Shown here: positions 19,100 to 28,690 of the stretch, in pieces
Layout: every line of letters starts with the position of its first letter
Numbering within the stretch: the first letter of the stretch is position 1
Notes under the pieces: model-generated
What the model saw: only the letters and a program-made list of their open reading frames with translations
The model's database searches: none
Told to the model about the DNA's origin: nothing
Source of the DNA: Desulfoscipio geothermicus
GTDB taxonomy: Bacteria > Bacillota > Desulfotomaculia > Desulfotomaculales > Desulfallaceae
Direction of reading: 5' to 3'
DNA length: 64,000 nt
Assembly: GCA_016841205.1 (NCBI GenBank)
Contig: JAENZP010000010.1
Location: forward strand, 1-64,000
Made by a program: the position numbers and the translations under genes

Positions 19100-20185
19100 A
19101 TGAAAAAATATACAAAAATTCTTATTGTAATGATGATGGTAGTGCTTCTGTCCATGCTCTGCTCCTGCGGGGTGCAGACAGGCGCGGTAAAGACGGTCAC
19201 CGTTACAGATTGTATAGGCAGAAGCGTAGCTATACCAAAGCAGCCGCAAGCGATCGCTACCCTCGATCCCTTCGCGGGTCTGGCAGTGATTATGTTCGGG
19301 TGTGGCGATAAAATGATCGCCACCGTCGGCGGAGTACAACGGGACCAGCTTTTACAGCGGATCTGTCCTTCCCTCGCGAATGCCTCGGTGGTTAAAGAGG
19401 AAGGATCGTTTAACGCTGAAACGGTGTTAGCAATGGGTATAGATCTAATGTTTGTCAAAAGCGACATGTACCGCAGTAACACTGAGCGGGAAAAGCTTGA
19501 TTCTTTAGGTATACCTTATCTGGTTATTGACTATAACAGCATTGAGTCCCAGCGTTCGGCGTTTGCGGTCATTGGAGAGGCTTTGGGCCGGAGCGAGAAA
19601 GCAGAGAAGATGGAGGATTACTACGAGGGTGTAATGGAAAAGGTTTCACAACGGTTAAGCGAGATTCCGCAAAAGGATCGTCCTAGTTTGTACCACTCCT
19701 GCAACGAGGCGCTGCGTACCGATACAGAGGACAGCCTCGGTGCGGAATGGGTTGGGTTAACGGGAGTTAAAAATGTTTCATTAGGTGAAGATCTAATCTT
19801 CGACGAAAAGAATTACTACACTACCCTTGAGCAGATATTTGTTTGGGACCCCGACGTGATAATCTGCAATGAGAGCGGTGTGGCAGACTATATGATAAAA
19901 AGCAAAAAATGGCAGGGACTACGCGCTGTACGGGAAGGCAGGGTGTATCAGGTGCCGATAGGCGCTTCACGCTGGGGTCATGATAACAGCTCTGAAACGC
20001 CTCTTGCCATACTGTGGCTGGCGAAAACACTGTATTCAGATAGATTTGAGGATGTCGATCTCAAGTCGGAGATGACCTGGTTTTACAGCACATTTTTTGC
20101 ATATGATCTTACGGAAGAGGAGGTTGATAAAATACTTTCAGGCAAGGGTATCAGGAGTCCTAGAGTAAATGTTCTAGAAGAGTAG
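19100..20185 (+). CDS. Class III substrate-binding lipoprotein (FecB/MolA-like)
   Basis: 361 aa from the ATG at 19100, which follows aagggag; a TTG at 19076 would place the leader badly. The signal peptide (MKKYTKILIVMMMVVLLSML) ends in the lipobox LCSC, with Cys23 as the probable lipidated residue. The mature part is of the TroA/FecB type: TDCIGRSVAIPKQPQAIATL near the start and PLAILWLAKTLYSDRF with FYSTFFAYDLTEEEVDKILS at the end. MolA-type molybdate and corrinoid-binding proteins share this layout. It would deliver substrate to the preceding permease. A surface-protein gene follows after 23 bases, probably in the same operon. Confidence 0.85.
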   Translation: MKKYTKILIVMMMVVLLSMLCSCGVQTGAVKTVTVTDCIGRSVAIPKQPQAIATLDPFAGLAVIMFGCGDKMIATVGGVQRDQLLQRICPSLANASVVKEEGSFNAETVLAMGIDLMFVKSDMYRSNTEREKLDSLGIPYLVIDYNSIESQRSAFAVIGEALGRSEKAEKMEDYYEGVMEKVSQRLSEIPQKDRPSLYHSCNEALRTDTEDSLGAEWVGLTGVKNVSLGEDLIFDEKNYYTTLEQIFVWDPDVIICNESGVADYMIKSKKWQGLRAVREGRVYQVPIGASRWGHDNSSETPLAILWLAKTLYSDRFEDVDLKSEMTWFYSTFFAYDLTEEEVDKILSGKGIRSPRVNVLEE

Positions 20186-20208
20186 AAATTTTAAAGGGGG
20201 GAGAGACA

Positions 20209-22236
20209 ATGTCTGCTATATTAATGAGAAACCGGGCAATACCTGTTATCCTGCTAGTTGCCATGCTGGTAATGATACTGCCGGCTTGGGCATTAGCCGC
20301 TGATATTTCCCTGACCGGCGTTACGGTAAACGGAAATACATTTCCGGTAACCGGAGACAATGTGACGGTAAGTGAGCCTTTCAGAGCTGGTGATCAGCCA
20401 AGGTTCATTTTGAATTTTAGCCATAATGTGGCCAATGCACTCGATGCGAACCTCGCCAAGCTGTCGATGGTTAAGATTATGCCTAGCGGCGAAGAAGCGA
20501 TAGATACAAGCACCTTTGGCGGTTTTACAGATTCAAGTTTAGTAATAAAACCCTTTAGTGGACTTGAGGATGGTAGTTATAAGATCATCGCAGCACAGGG
20601 CATCCAGGCGAACACCGGTGCGACCCCAAAAGCCTACGAGATATATTTTAACGTGGGAGGCCAACTGTCCGGCGGGGATGGTGGGCAGGTAAGCGCAGAT
20701 GCCCATAAAATAGTCTTTGATATGAAGGGTATTGCGGCGGATACCAAGTATATCGTGACAGTAAAACAGAACGATCAGATCTTCTATCCCAATACCGGCA
20801 GTACATTTTTTCTTGAAACAGGGGAATATACCTATGCGGTGAGTGCGCCGGGCTACGTTACAGTCACTTCCGGATTTACGGTGAGCCAAGATGAAACCAT
20901 CTTCATCACCATGAAAGATAGTGTTTTAGTCACTATTAACACCGTACCTTCCGACGCATCGGTGCGTGTCAAGGTGGGGCAGAATGAGTTTATCGATGCA
21001 TATGATAAAAATGTATTTAAGCTTACACCCGGTATAGAGTATACGTATATTGTTGAGGCGAAAGGTTACACCACTAAAGCTCAGCGGTTCACACCTGTTG
21101 CCGATGAGACGAAGACAATTGAGCTTTTAGTAGGCGCTGCAGCAGGCAGTTACGGCGAGCAGGGTAACGGCGGCAACACCCTGACTATGCTTGTACCCGG
21201 CGCTTCTCGAATCACCGTCAAGGAGGACAATCTCGATTATTGTTACAATGTGCTCTCCGGCACCTTTGACGGGAGCAAGGAGATCACCTTTGGTTTTACT
21301 ATAGGCGCGGGGATCAACAGTTTTGGCGACGGTTCCGGCTTTATAACCAATAATATGCCCCAGATTGCAATTTACAACAGTTATAAAAACGGTCCGCAGG
21401 GTAGCCCTGTAGCGGATTACAAATCAGGTAACGGCAATCTTAAATATATAAGTTTTAACGCGGAAGCGCCTGAAGGCAAACTTATTACCATTGGTCTGGA
21501 CAAGGGAGTTTTGAAGGACGGCACCTATGCTCTTGTCTTTGGCAAAAACATTTGCGGCAATAATGTAAACAAAACTCTTGGCAAGGATATTGTGTTTGAG
21601 TTTGTAGTGGGCAAAGGCGGCAATAGCGGATTAATAATTGAGCCAATCACACCTGCCGAGCCGGTAACCAAAGCAGTCTTTGCCGATGTTGCAGAAAACA
21701 GCTGGTATAAAGATGCTGTAAGCTTTGTGGTGGGGAACGGGTTGTTCGAGGGCACTTCAGACAGCACTTTTGGATCCAGCATGTCCATGACCAGAGGCAT
21801 GTTCGTAACAGTACTGGGAAGACTGGCGAAGGTTGAGGTCAATTCTATAAATACCGGCATAAGCTTCACCGATGTAAAGCCGAATGCGTACTACGCCAAA
21901 TATGTTGTATGGGCGGCGGAAAACGGCATAGTTCAGGGTACTGGCGACGGCGTCTTTTCTCCCGACAAGAGCATAACCCGTCAGGAGGCGGCTGCTTTCA
22001 TGTTCCGTTATTCAAAAGCGATGGGTTATGATATGACCGTTGCGGACAATGCGGCAACGGATAAATTTAGCGATGCTTCCCGCGTAGCCCCGTGGGCAAA
22101 CGACGCTGTAAACTGGGTATTGGGGAAAAAGGTGATCGGCGGCAATGCCGACGGAACCCTGAATCCCGGGGGAACCGCGACTCGCGCGCAGGTGGCCCAG
22201 ATAATAATGAACTTTGTCAACAACGCGGGGAAATAA
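20209..22236 (+). CDS. Secreted SLH surface protein with Ig-like and PEGA-like modules
   Basis: 675 aa, preceded by ggggggaga. A signal peptide ends near AWALAAD (about 31). Residues 32-155 hold an Ig-like module (FILNFSHNVANALDANLAKL). Residues about 165-310 resemble PEGA/carboxypeptidase-regulatory repeats (AVSAPGYVTVTSGFTV, IVEAKGYTTKAQRFTP). A second Ig-like region follows, and three SLH domains (about 490-675) should attach it to cell-wall polymer. Its close spacing to the importer genes suggests a surface component of the same uptake system, for example a substrate-capturing or docking protein. The binding function is inferred only from position. Confidence 0.82.
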   Translation: MSAILMRNRAIPVILLVAMLVMILPAWALAADISLTGVTVNGNTFPVTGDNVTVSEPFRAGDQPRFILNFSHNVANALDANLAKLSMVKIMPSGEEAIDTSTFGGFTDSSLVIKPFSGLEDGSYKIIAAQGIQANTGATPKAYEIYFNVGGQLSGGDGGQVSADAHKIVFDMKGIAADTKYIVTVKQNDQIFYPNTGSTFFLETGEYTYAVSAPGYVTVTSGFTVSQDETIFITMKDSVLVTINTVPSDASVRVKVGQNEFIDAYDKNVFKLTPGIEYTYIVEAKGYTTKAQRFTPVADETKTIELLVGAAAGSYGEQGNGGNTLTMLVPGASRITVKEDNLDYCYNVLSGTFDGSKEITFGFTIGAGINSFGDGSGFITNNMPQIAIYNSYKNGPQGSPVADYKSGNGNLKYISFNAEAPEGKLITIGLDKGVLKDGTYALVFGKNICGNNVNKTLGKDIVFEFVVGKGGNSGLIIEPITPAEPVTKAVFADVAENSWYKDAVSFVVGNGLFEGTSDSTFGSSMSMTRGMFVTVLGRLAKVEVNSINTGISFTDVKPNAYYAKYVVWAAENGIVQGTGDGVFSPDKSITRQEAAAFMFRYSKAMGYDMTVADNAATDKFSDASRVAPWANDAVNWVLGKKVIGGNADGTLNPGGTATRAQVAQIIMNFVNNAGK

Positions 22237-22257
22237 GACCGGAAAAATGAAAGTACA

Positions 22258-22302
22258 AGAAAACACCCCATATTAATGAAGCAAAAGGGGTGCTTTCTTA
22301 TA
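22258..22302. terminator. Bidirectional terminator between convergent surface genes
   Basis: The stem gaaaacacccc with ggggtgctttc lies between the convergent genes ending at 22236 and 22312. It has A-rich and T-rich flanks suited to both strands. Confidence 0.75.
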
Positions 22303-22311
22303 TTCAGTCCG

Positions 22312-24210
22312 TTATTTATCACGTTCTTTCCGCCTGTGGATGATGCCGTATCCCGCGATGACTGTGGCCGCTGCGACAAGCAGCGCCGCCACCAGGATGA
22401 TGTAAATAGGACTACCGGCATTTTTCTTTATCGTGTCGATGGGAATAGAAACGGGTGCGAGAGGCTCCTGTTTAGCTCTGGGCACATCGGCCACCTTATT
22501 CTCGACGACATTCTTCGGGCCATTCGTTTCATCTAACTCCTCACGGTTGGCGTCTGGTTCTTCTTTTACATCCACATTTGTTTCCTCCACCGTCGCTTTA
22601 GTTTCAATGTTTTTGGGCGGTGGCATTTGAGTACCGGTGACAGCGACGCTAAACAGGCCGGTCCGGTTTACGGAAACTATCTTATACCCATCCGCTTCCA
22701 ACGATATGATTTGCGAGGTCGTAAGGTCATCACCTACTGTATAAACATGGGACGTTCCAGGTTTAGCGCCGCTTACTACCGGGATTTGTAGTTCTATATT
22801 TCCCTTCGGCTGTACTTTGAGGTCATGGCTGTACAGCTTGATATCGTACACGGCAAGCTTACTGTCCTTTCCGAAAGCGGTTTGCAGCGTTTGATAAGCC
22901 TCTTCGAAGCCGGACATGGTCTTCACATACATAACGACGTCATCCGGCACAACACCCCTGGGGATAACAGCCTTAACCCCGCTCGCGCGGTCAAACAAAA
23001 TAAGGTTATCCTCGCGTACGACAGACGCTTGCACACGGGTCATGGCTTCCTTCAAATTATTGATGGCTTCATTTATTACACTCTGGTAGTCTTTTTCAGA
23101 CAGAGCAGACGCCGAGTCGATCGCTTCTTTTAGCGCAAGAGCCTCTGCCTTGCCGTATTGACCTATTCCCGTGCCCAAGTTGGCGGAGGCAGTTTGATAC
23201 AGATCGTTCGCTTCCTTGAGTAGGGCGAGCAGTGTGCTAATGTCAGAAGTGGACGGTTTGGGAAGCTGCGCTTTTTTTAGAGCGGTCTTAAGCTCCAGAA
23301 GCATGAGCTGCATATTTTCCTCAGCTTTGGGCTGAAGCTGTTTTTTTATCGAAGTTTCCGCTTCTTTATCCAAGGACTGCAGGGTGAGTATCAGGTCATT
23401 TACGTTCTCTTGAGTATATTTGCCGCTGCTGATATCCTTTTGGGTGATGCTGCCGACAAAGTTTTCCGCTTCCTGCTTGCCCTCATTCCAGGTGGTTAGG
23501 TCGGCGTATGTCTGCACCGAAAAACGCATTGGTACGAGGTGAAAATCATATTTGTAGTCACCTGTTTGAGGATCTTTAACTACCCAGTAACTTGACATAA
23601 ACTGGAATTCTTGATACTTGTCTTTCTCGTATTTCTGTCTCTCCTCCGGTGTATCGATGTATTGTATATAGCCCTTGCCGTCCTCGGAGAAAACGAGGGT
23701 TATGCCGTTTTTAGCCTGCAGCCCGCGTTGGAAAGCAAATTCATAATAGCAGCCCGGTTCAAACTCAAATCCTGTGATGGGTATGGCCCAATCTGCGCCG
23801 CTGCCCAGGTCGGTCTCAACACTTAGCCGGCCCGGAGCCCCCGCATAGGAGGAGAAGTTGGGGATCGGCTGTCCGTTTTTGAACGCAATTAAGTACTGGT
23901 AGACCTGCGGGTTGCGGTCGGTGAAGGCATACAAGGTGTAATTTGAACCGTCTAATTTTTTGGCGTCAATATAGCTAATGCCGTTTTGAACACCTGTGTA
24001 AGACACCGGTTCTTTACTGTTGTCGAATCGGCTGTTAAGCCAATATTTGTCTGTGTCGGTTACGATGACATAGCCTCTTGGCGTGAATGGATTTTTTCCA
24101 TTACCCGACGTGCCATATTCCCAAGTAACCGCAAAGGCGTCGGCGTTTAGAATAAATGTTAGTATTGCGACAAGTGCTGCCGTGCTAATTAGCTTCTTGA
24201 ACTTTCTCAT
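22312..24210 (-). CDS. Large membrane-anchored surface protein, unknown function
   Basis: 632 aa from the ATG at 24210, which follows aaaggggta. A signal peptide (MRKFKKLISTAALVAILTFI, cleavage after ADAFA) is followed by an Ig-like module near residues 120-200 (GLQAKNGITLVFSEDGKGYI). A long helical central part follows (about 250-420) with FIVAR-like spacing of Ala and Leu. A beta-rich domain contains AVIPRGVVPDDVVMYVKTMS. A Pro/Glu-rich stalk then leads to one C-terminal membrane helix (YIILVAALLVAAATVIAGYG) ending in RRKERDK. There is no LPXTG motif. It is divergent from the related protein at 24325. The family is not recognised beyond these modules. Confidence 0.75.
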   Translation of the reverse strand: MRKFKKLISTAALVAILTFILNADAFAVTWEYGTSGNGKNPFTPRGYVIVTDTDKYWLNSRFDNSKEPVSYTGVQNGISYIDAKKLDGSNYTLYAFTDRNPQVYQYLIAFKNGQPIPNFSSYAGAPGRLSVETDLGSGADWAIPITGFEFEPGCYYEFAFQRGLQAKNGITLVFSEDGKGYIQYIDTPEERQKYEKDKYQEFQFMSSYWVVKDPQTGDYKYDFHLVPMRFSVQTYADLTTWNEGKQEAENFVGSITQKDISSGKYTQENVNDLILTLQSLDKEAETSIKKQLQPKAEENMQLMLLELKTALKKAQLPKPSTSDISTLLALLKEANDLYQTASANLGTGIGQYGKAEALALKEAIDSASALSEKDYQSVINEAINNLKEAMTRVQASVVREDNLILFDRASGVKAVIPRGVVPDDVVMYVKTMSGFEEAYQTLQTAFGKDSKLAVYDIKLYSHDLKVQPKGNIELQIPVVSGAKPGTSHVYTVGDDLTTSQIISLEADGYKIVSVNRTGLFSVAVTGTQMPPPKNIETKATVEETNVDVKEEPDANREELDETNGPKNVVENKVADVPRAKQEPLAPVSIPIDTIKKNAGSPIYIILVAALLVAAATVIAGYGIIHRRKERDK

Positions 24211-24324
24211 TTTGTACCCCTTTCGAGCAAAACAACGGGCTGAAGTGCGCCGTTTTATTGACGAAAATATCAAGGTATGCTAAGCTGAAAAAATCAACTA
24301 ACTGGTATGAGAGGAGCTTATAAA

Positions 24325-25092
24325 TTGAACCTGAGCATAAAGAAAAAATGGCTGTGCTATGCCGTAATCCTTTTACTGGCAGTCGTTTTTGTGCCGTTTG
24401 CCCACGCAGTGTCTACTTCAGTTGATAATATAGGAAATGGTATGGAAAGCGGTCCAGGTAACGGTACCGGCCAGGGGCAAAACGCCGGTATAGCTCTGAC
24501 CCTGGTTTCATCCTCTGTAGCAGACGGCGATACAAATGTACCCCTTGATCCTGTGATCCAGCTCAATTTTAATAAAAACGTGATAAATATCGCCGTGCTG
24601 GATAATAATTCCAAATGCTTCCACCTTATCGATGAAAGTGGCGTTCCTGTGCCAATTGACCTCATCTTCCCCGATGACCAGATGCAAAGTACCTTCAAGC
24701 GCAATGTGTTTATCATACCCAAAGAAAACCTGCAGACAAATTCCAAATATGAACTGGTGGTGGACAGCATACTGCGCGCCAAGAACGGCACCGACATCGA
24801 CAATGCCCACACCATCACTTTTACAACGGGTGCCGCCGCCACGGGCGGACAGAATGAAGCCCTGCTTGAACTGGGCGATAATATTATAGAATACACCAAC
24901 GCCCTTGAAAAGACGGAATATTCCGTGCCGCGCGAGCAAGAAGTACAAAAGCCTAACGAAACACGCCAACCCTCCGCCAAGCAGCCAGTGGATATAAACA
25001 GGCTATCCTCAATAATCCTTTTGGTGATCGCGGCGGTGTTTGTCGGCGCCAGCATGTTTTTAATCCTGCAAAAGAGGAAGGGCAAGGATTAA
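24325..25092 (+). CDS. Membrane-anchored Ig-like (Big_5-type) surface protein
   Basis: 255 aa from a TTG at 24325 spaced eight bases after agaggag; an ATG at 24307 precedes that box. A signal peptide (MNLSIKKKWLCYAVILLLAV, cleavage near AHA) is followed by a Gly-rich segment. One Ig-like domain (about 55-170) has FNKNVINIAVLDNNSKCFHL, then a stretch ending RAKNGTDIDNAHTITFTTG. A linker leads to a C-terminal membrane helix (LSSIILLVIAAVFVGASMFL) and QKRKGKD. It is a short relative of the divergent neighbour in layout. Its end touches the end of the convergent transglutaminase-like gene. Confidence 0.78.
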   Translation: MNLSIKKKWLCYAVILLLAVVFVPFAHAVSTSVDNIGNGMESGPGNGTGQGQNAGIALTLVSSSVADGDTNVPLDPVIQLNFNKNVINIAVLDNNSKCFHLIDESGVPVPIDLIFPDDQMQSTFKRNVFIIPKENLQTNSKYELVVDSILRAKNGTDIDNAHTITFTTGAAATGGQNEALLELGDNIIEYTNALEKTEYSVPREQEVQKPNETRQPSAKQPVDINRLSSIILLVIAAVFVGASMFLILQKRKGKD

Positions 25093-27488
25093 TAAGCGGG
25101 ATAACGCAAGCACAAGAAGATCATTATCGCCTTGTGGTGTAGTTTTTTCCCTTTAAATATCTCTTCGGCAAGAAAGTGCAGGTAGCCACTCATGCAGGCA
25201 AGCTCATTTTTTTCTATACCGCAGCCTTCTGCGGCATAGCGTGCTCTATAGATATAGCCCAATATGCTTTCAATGGCTATACCGGGCGGATGAGGATATT
25301 TTTCATTCGCTTGCTTTAAAATATCATTCGCCGCAAGGGCGTCTGTTTTTACACCGTCAAACCGCAGTAGCCTGATTAAACAGTAGTACATATACAGGGC
25401 AGCTTTGCGGGAGTCTTGTTGATTAAAGGCACGGTGTATTTTCTTTTTGTACCATTCACGCCATAGCAGGGTAGCCGCCAGTAAGATGAACAGTGCAAGG
25501 GGTATCAGCAGTAATTTCTGATCAAACCCGCCGGACTCATTTTGGGGCGGGGTGATGATATCATCTCTTACCGCTTTCTTATCTTTTAAGTAGAGATATT
25601 TGGGGTTGTCGGCTAAAATATCCTTTTTATCACTGTTGTTTTCCTGGCTTTTGGTTAGGGTATAGAAACCCGGGGTCACTTCAACAGGCAGCCAGCCTAT
25701 GCCGTCCTCGTATACCTCTATCCAGGCGTGGGCGGATGAGTCGGGCATATCGAAGGTTACGGATGTCATTTTAGTATAGATGCCGGTGTCCTTAGCCGAT
25801 AGATAGTAACCCTCGACATATCGCGCGGGTATGCCGGCCTCGCGTAGGAGCAGGGTGGCTAAGGTGGCGAAATGTATCTCATACCCCTCCTTATCACGTA
25901 AAAAGTTTTCTAGAAAATTATCGCCTGCTGCTAGAGGAGATACCTCCAACGAGTAGGAGAAGCTCTCGGAGAAGTACTTGCGGATCATGTTAACCACCAC
26001 GCGGCGGTCACTATCTTTCATGGAGTCCAGAGCAGTCTCTGAAAAATAATCTCTGAGCAGACTATCTTCTTCGGGCGAGATTTGTAGATAGCTATGATAA
26101 ACGAAGCTGCGGTATACCCTTTCTGATGCTACAAATTTTGTATATGCCGATGTGCCCTTGATACTGTCCAGCTGTAGTGCCGCCAGGTCAGCGTCGGCAT
26201 AGTTTTCGATAGGGGGCAGGCAAGCGTCGAAAGAATATTGTCGCGTACCTCGAAGCCCGTGGCTAAATATGGTGTCGTCTTTTTCAAAACGAGCGCTTGC
26301 ACTGTCTAAAGATAGTCCAGGCAAGGCCTCATAGGGAGCGAAGAAATACTTGCTGCTCAGGGCTATATTATCTATGGTTACCCTGCCCGTTTGCGCTTCC
26401 TCTAAAAGGGCCAGATATGAGCCAAGCTGTAGCTGCGGGTAGAAATTGTTATAATGCAGCCACAGGAATATCCCTGTATAATCGTCCGAGTAAGCGTCGG
26501 GGGATAGACTGCTCCATTTCCCGTTATGATAAGTGCTGCCCGTAAAGCTGCGTAGGTAAAGAGGACGCGGTTTTTCCATTGTCACCCGCAGGGCGGTGTT
26601 TTCGGTATACATGGCGGAACCGGCATTTTTTAGGTCGCCAAAAGGGAGCGGGTATATGGTATCGCTATTGGCGTTCACGTAGCGCAGAGCGTCCGCTGAG
26701 GCTGTGAGCTGTTCTTTTAGCTGTTCTGTTTTAAGGGAGGGCACGTAGTGGTTGGCAGGGAATAGCCAAGCCAGCACGAGAAAACATAACAGCACTACCG
26801 AAGCAGACAAAACGATGGCCGTTAAACCGGGAATGCGCCAGGTCTGTCGCGGCTCTTGGGAGCGGCCCTCAGAACCGGCTACGCAGAACGCAAGAAGGCA
26901 TACACAGCCAAGGACGAGTAAAAACAAGGGCAGCGGTTCCGGTTCGATGCGGAGGGCGACGCCCAACAAGGGCAGCAGAACCGCAAATACTTCGGTAAGG
27001 ATGACATACCGTTTGATTACACCAAATACGATAACCGCCGACGATAGGATACAAACCGGAGCTAGGGCCATAGTAACATGCACAGCCGTATCTACTCCCG
27101 ATGTTGCAAAGGGGATAACTGAAATGCCAAGTTGGTTCAGACGTTCTATGATACCGTTGGCTATCAGCAGGTAGCCGTCCCACACCGCGTTGAGTTTTAA
27201 AACATAGAATGCGGCAGCGGGCAAAAGGAGATAGATGAACACAAAGTAGGGGCTAATTTTTTTAAATAGCAGGTACAAAATGGCGGGGGAAAGCACTATA
27301 ACAGGGAAAAGTATCCATTTGGTAAAAACAATGTCCACCATAGATAACAAAGAAAACCAGCTTCCTGCGCAAAGAGATAAACATAAAAAAAACTCACAGA
27401 GGAGCACCATTTTTGTGCCCAAATTGTCCGTATCCGGTTTTTGCTTGATTATCATAACAGAGGAGGTGTTATCATTTTTTTTCATCAC
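25089..27488 (-). CDS. TgpA-like membrane protein with degenerate transglutaminase domain
   Basis: 799 aa (an ATG at 27485 is an equal start). About six N-terminal membrane helices (1-245), an external transglutaminase-core domain, one more helix (about 660-680) and a cytosolic DUF4129-like tail. The core keeps IPARYVEGYYLS and SSAHAWIEVYEDGIGWLPVE with its His. The usual catalytic Cys in GYC-x2-F/HFA is Glu here (EGYEIHFATLA), and the usual Asp after the Trp is Glu. Codon GAG was checked in the sequence, so the domain is probably inactive or altered in function. It is the third gene of a MoxR-DUF58-transglutaminase operon, a common trio of unclear role. Confidence 0.82.
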   Translation of the reverse strand: MMKKNDNTSSVMIIKQKPDTDNLGTKMVLLCEFFLCLSLCAGSWFSLLSMVDIVFTKWILFPVIVLSPAILYLLFKKISPYFVFIYLLLPAAAFYVLKLNAVWDGYLLIANGIIERLNQLGISVIPFATSGVDTAVHVTMALAPVCILSSAVIVFGVIKRYVILTEVFAVLLPLLGVALRIEPEPLPLFLLVLGCVCLLAFCVAGSEGRSQEPRQTWRIPGLTAIVLSASVVLLCFLVLAWLFPANHYVPSLKTEQLKEQLTASADALRYVNANSDTIYPLPFGDLKNAGSAMYTENTALRVTMEKPRPLYLRSFTGSTYHNGKWSSLSPDAYSDDYTGIFLWLHYNNFYPQLQLGSYLALLEEAQTGRVTIDNIALSSKYFFAPYEALPGLSLDSASARFEKDDTIFSHGLRGTRQYSFDACLPPIENYADADLAALQLDSIKGTSAYTKFVASERVYRSFVYHSYLQISPEEDSLLRDYFSETALDSMKDSDRRVVVNMIRKYFSESFSYSLEVSPLAAGDNFLENFLRDKEGYEIHFATLATLLLREAGIPARYVEGYYLSAKDTGIYTKMTSVTFDMPDSSAHAWIEVYEDGIGWLPVEVTPGFYTLTKSQENNSDKKDILADNPKYLYLKDKKAVRDDIITPPQNESGGFDQKLLLIPLALFILLAATLLWREWYKKKIHRAFNQQDSRKAALYMYYCLIRLLRFDGVKTDALAANDILKQANEKYPHPPGIAIESILGYIYRARYAAEGCGIEKNELACMSGYLHFLAEEIFKGKKLHHKAIMIFLCLRYPAY

Positions 27489-27517
27489 GGTTAAGTCAAC
27501 TCTCTATATTTTTTAGG

Positions 27518-28675
27518 TTAAATATTTATAATTAATTGGCCAAAACTATCAGCAGCCACAGGGACAATGTCACTATCACTAACGGATATGTCCGCGGCGT
27601 GGTTCTCGTTGGCGATGACAAGGATGGTACTGACCGCCTCGCAGGGCAGTACTTCCGTAATGCCGGCGGTATTTCGGCAAGCTGTCACATAGTAGATAAC
27701 CATACGGCGGTTGGCAAAGCCGCTGTTGGCGTAGCAGTCAAGAGCTAAAAAAGGTTTCGGGTAACCGCTTGCAGAAAGCAAAACGGGGATAAAGGTATCC
27801 AGTTCCTCAACGGAAGAAATCTGCTCTGTGTGGAAGTAGCCGTCGTCATACCACGCTATATTATGACTGATGCCGAGCTGCAGAAAAGACAGCGATAGCG
27901 AGATGAAAACCTCCAGGCAACAGGAGAGAGACCGTTCATCCTCTTCATCCCCCACATGCTGCGTTTCCAACAGCAGTACTATGGGATAGTCAAGGGGCAG
28001 TCCGAAATCGCGTACAATGAGGTCGTCGGTCTTGGCGGACAGCTTCCAGTGTACCTTTCTTAAATCGTCACCCTGCGCATACTCGTGCAGAGCGAAGATC
28101 TCGGTCTGATCGGAACCGGGTTTGTGCTGAGAGTATATGTTTCCGTCTTCAGACTCGACACGATTACTCATATTTATATTGAATTCAGCAAGGCGTGGAT
28201 AGACAAGGCAGAATTTTTCACCGGGAGCATCGACGCGCAGGCAGCATAGCCCGAACAGGTCATAAACTCTTACCTTGCGGGTAGTGATAATAAGCTTCCC
28301 CGCACAAAGACCGGTCAGGGAAAGGGGGATTTCCTCAGTAGAACGACCTTTGATGAAGGCGCTTACTTTCAAAGACGTCTCTCTACTCATAAGTTGGGTT
28401 TTGATGGCAACCTCCCACTCGATTTTCGTGGCGGGGAGGGGAGCATTGTTCCTGGCGATATAGGTAATGTTTTTTTGGCCTTCCGGCATAATTACCGCGA
28501 CAACACTTATATCAAGACGGATATGTCGCGCAGTATACAGCAGGAGGGAAAAGGAGACAAAGGGTGTGGCAACGGAAAACAGCAGCAGCAACAGGGCAAG
28601 ACGACTGTTCGACATTATATATACAAGCGCGAGTATGGCAAGGAGAATGAAATACCCTACGCGTTTCTTCGGCAT
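27518..28675 (-). CDS. DUF58-domain membrane protein
   Basis: 385 aa, preceded by caggagg. Two N-terminal hydrophobic segments (about 5-50) are followed by a beta-rich part and then the DUF58 motif ALHEYAQGDDLRKVHWKLSA. DUF58 proteins have a vWA-like fold and nearly always accompany MoxR ATPases, which are thought to act on them as chaperones. Here it lies 15 bases after the MoxR gene and before the transglutaminase-like gene. Confidence 0.88.
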   Translation of the reverse strand: MPKKRVGYFILLAILALVYIMSNSRLALLLLLFSVATPFVSFSLLLYTARHIRLDISVVAVIMPEGQKNITYIARNNAPLPATKIEWEVAIKTQLMSRETSLKVSAFIKGRSTEEIPLSLTGLCAGKLIITTRKVRVYDLFGLCCLRVDAPGEKFCLVYPRLAEFNINMSNRVESEDGNIYSQHKPGSDQTEIFALHEYAQGDDLRKVHWKLSAKTDDLIVRDFGLPLDYPIVLLLETQHVGDEEDERSLSCCLEVFISLSLSFLQLGISHNIAWYDDGYFHTEQISSVEELDTFIPVLLSASGYPKPFLALDCYANSGFANRRMVIYYVTACRNTAGITEVLPCEAVSTILVIANENHAADISVSDSDIVPVAADSFGQLIINI

Positions 28676-28690
28676 GTCAACCTCCTGTAT

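Noticed and set aside
24357-25085. 242-codon minus-strand frame opposite the Ig-like surface gene
   Set aside because: Composition is Ser/Thr-rich noise; the plus strand has a signal peptide, an Ig-like motif and a membrane anchor.
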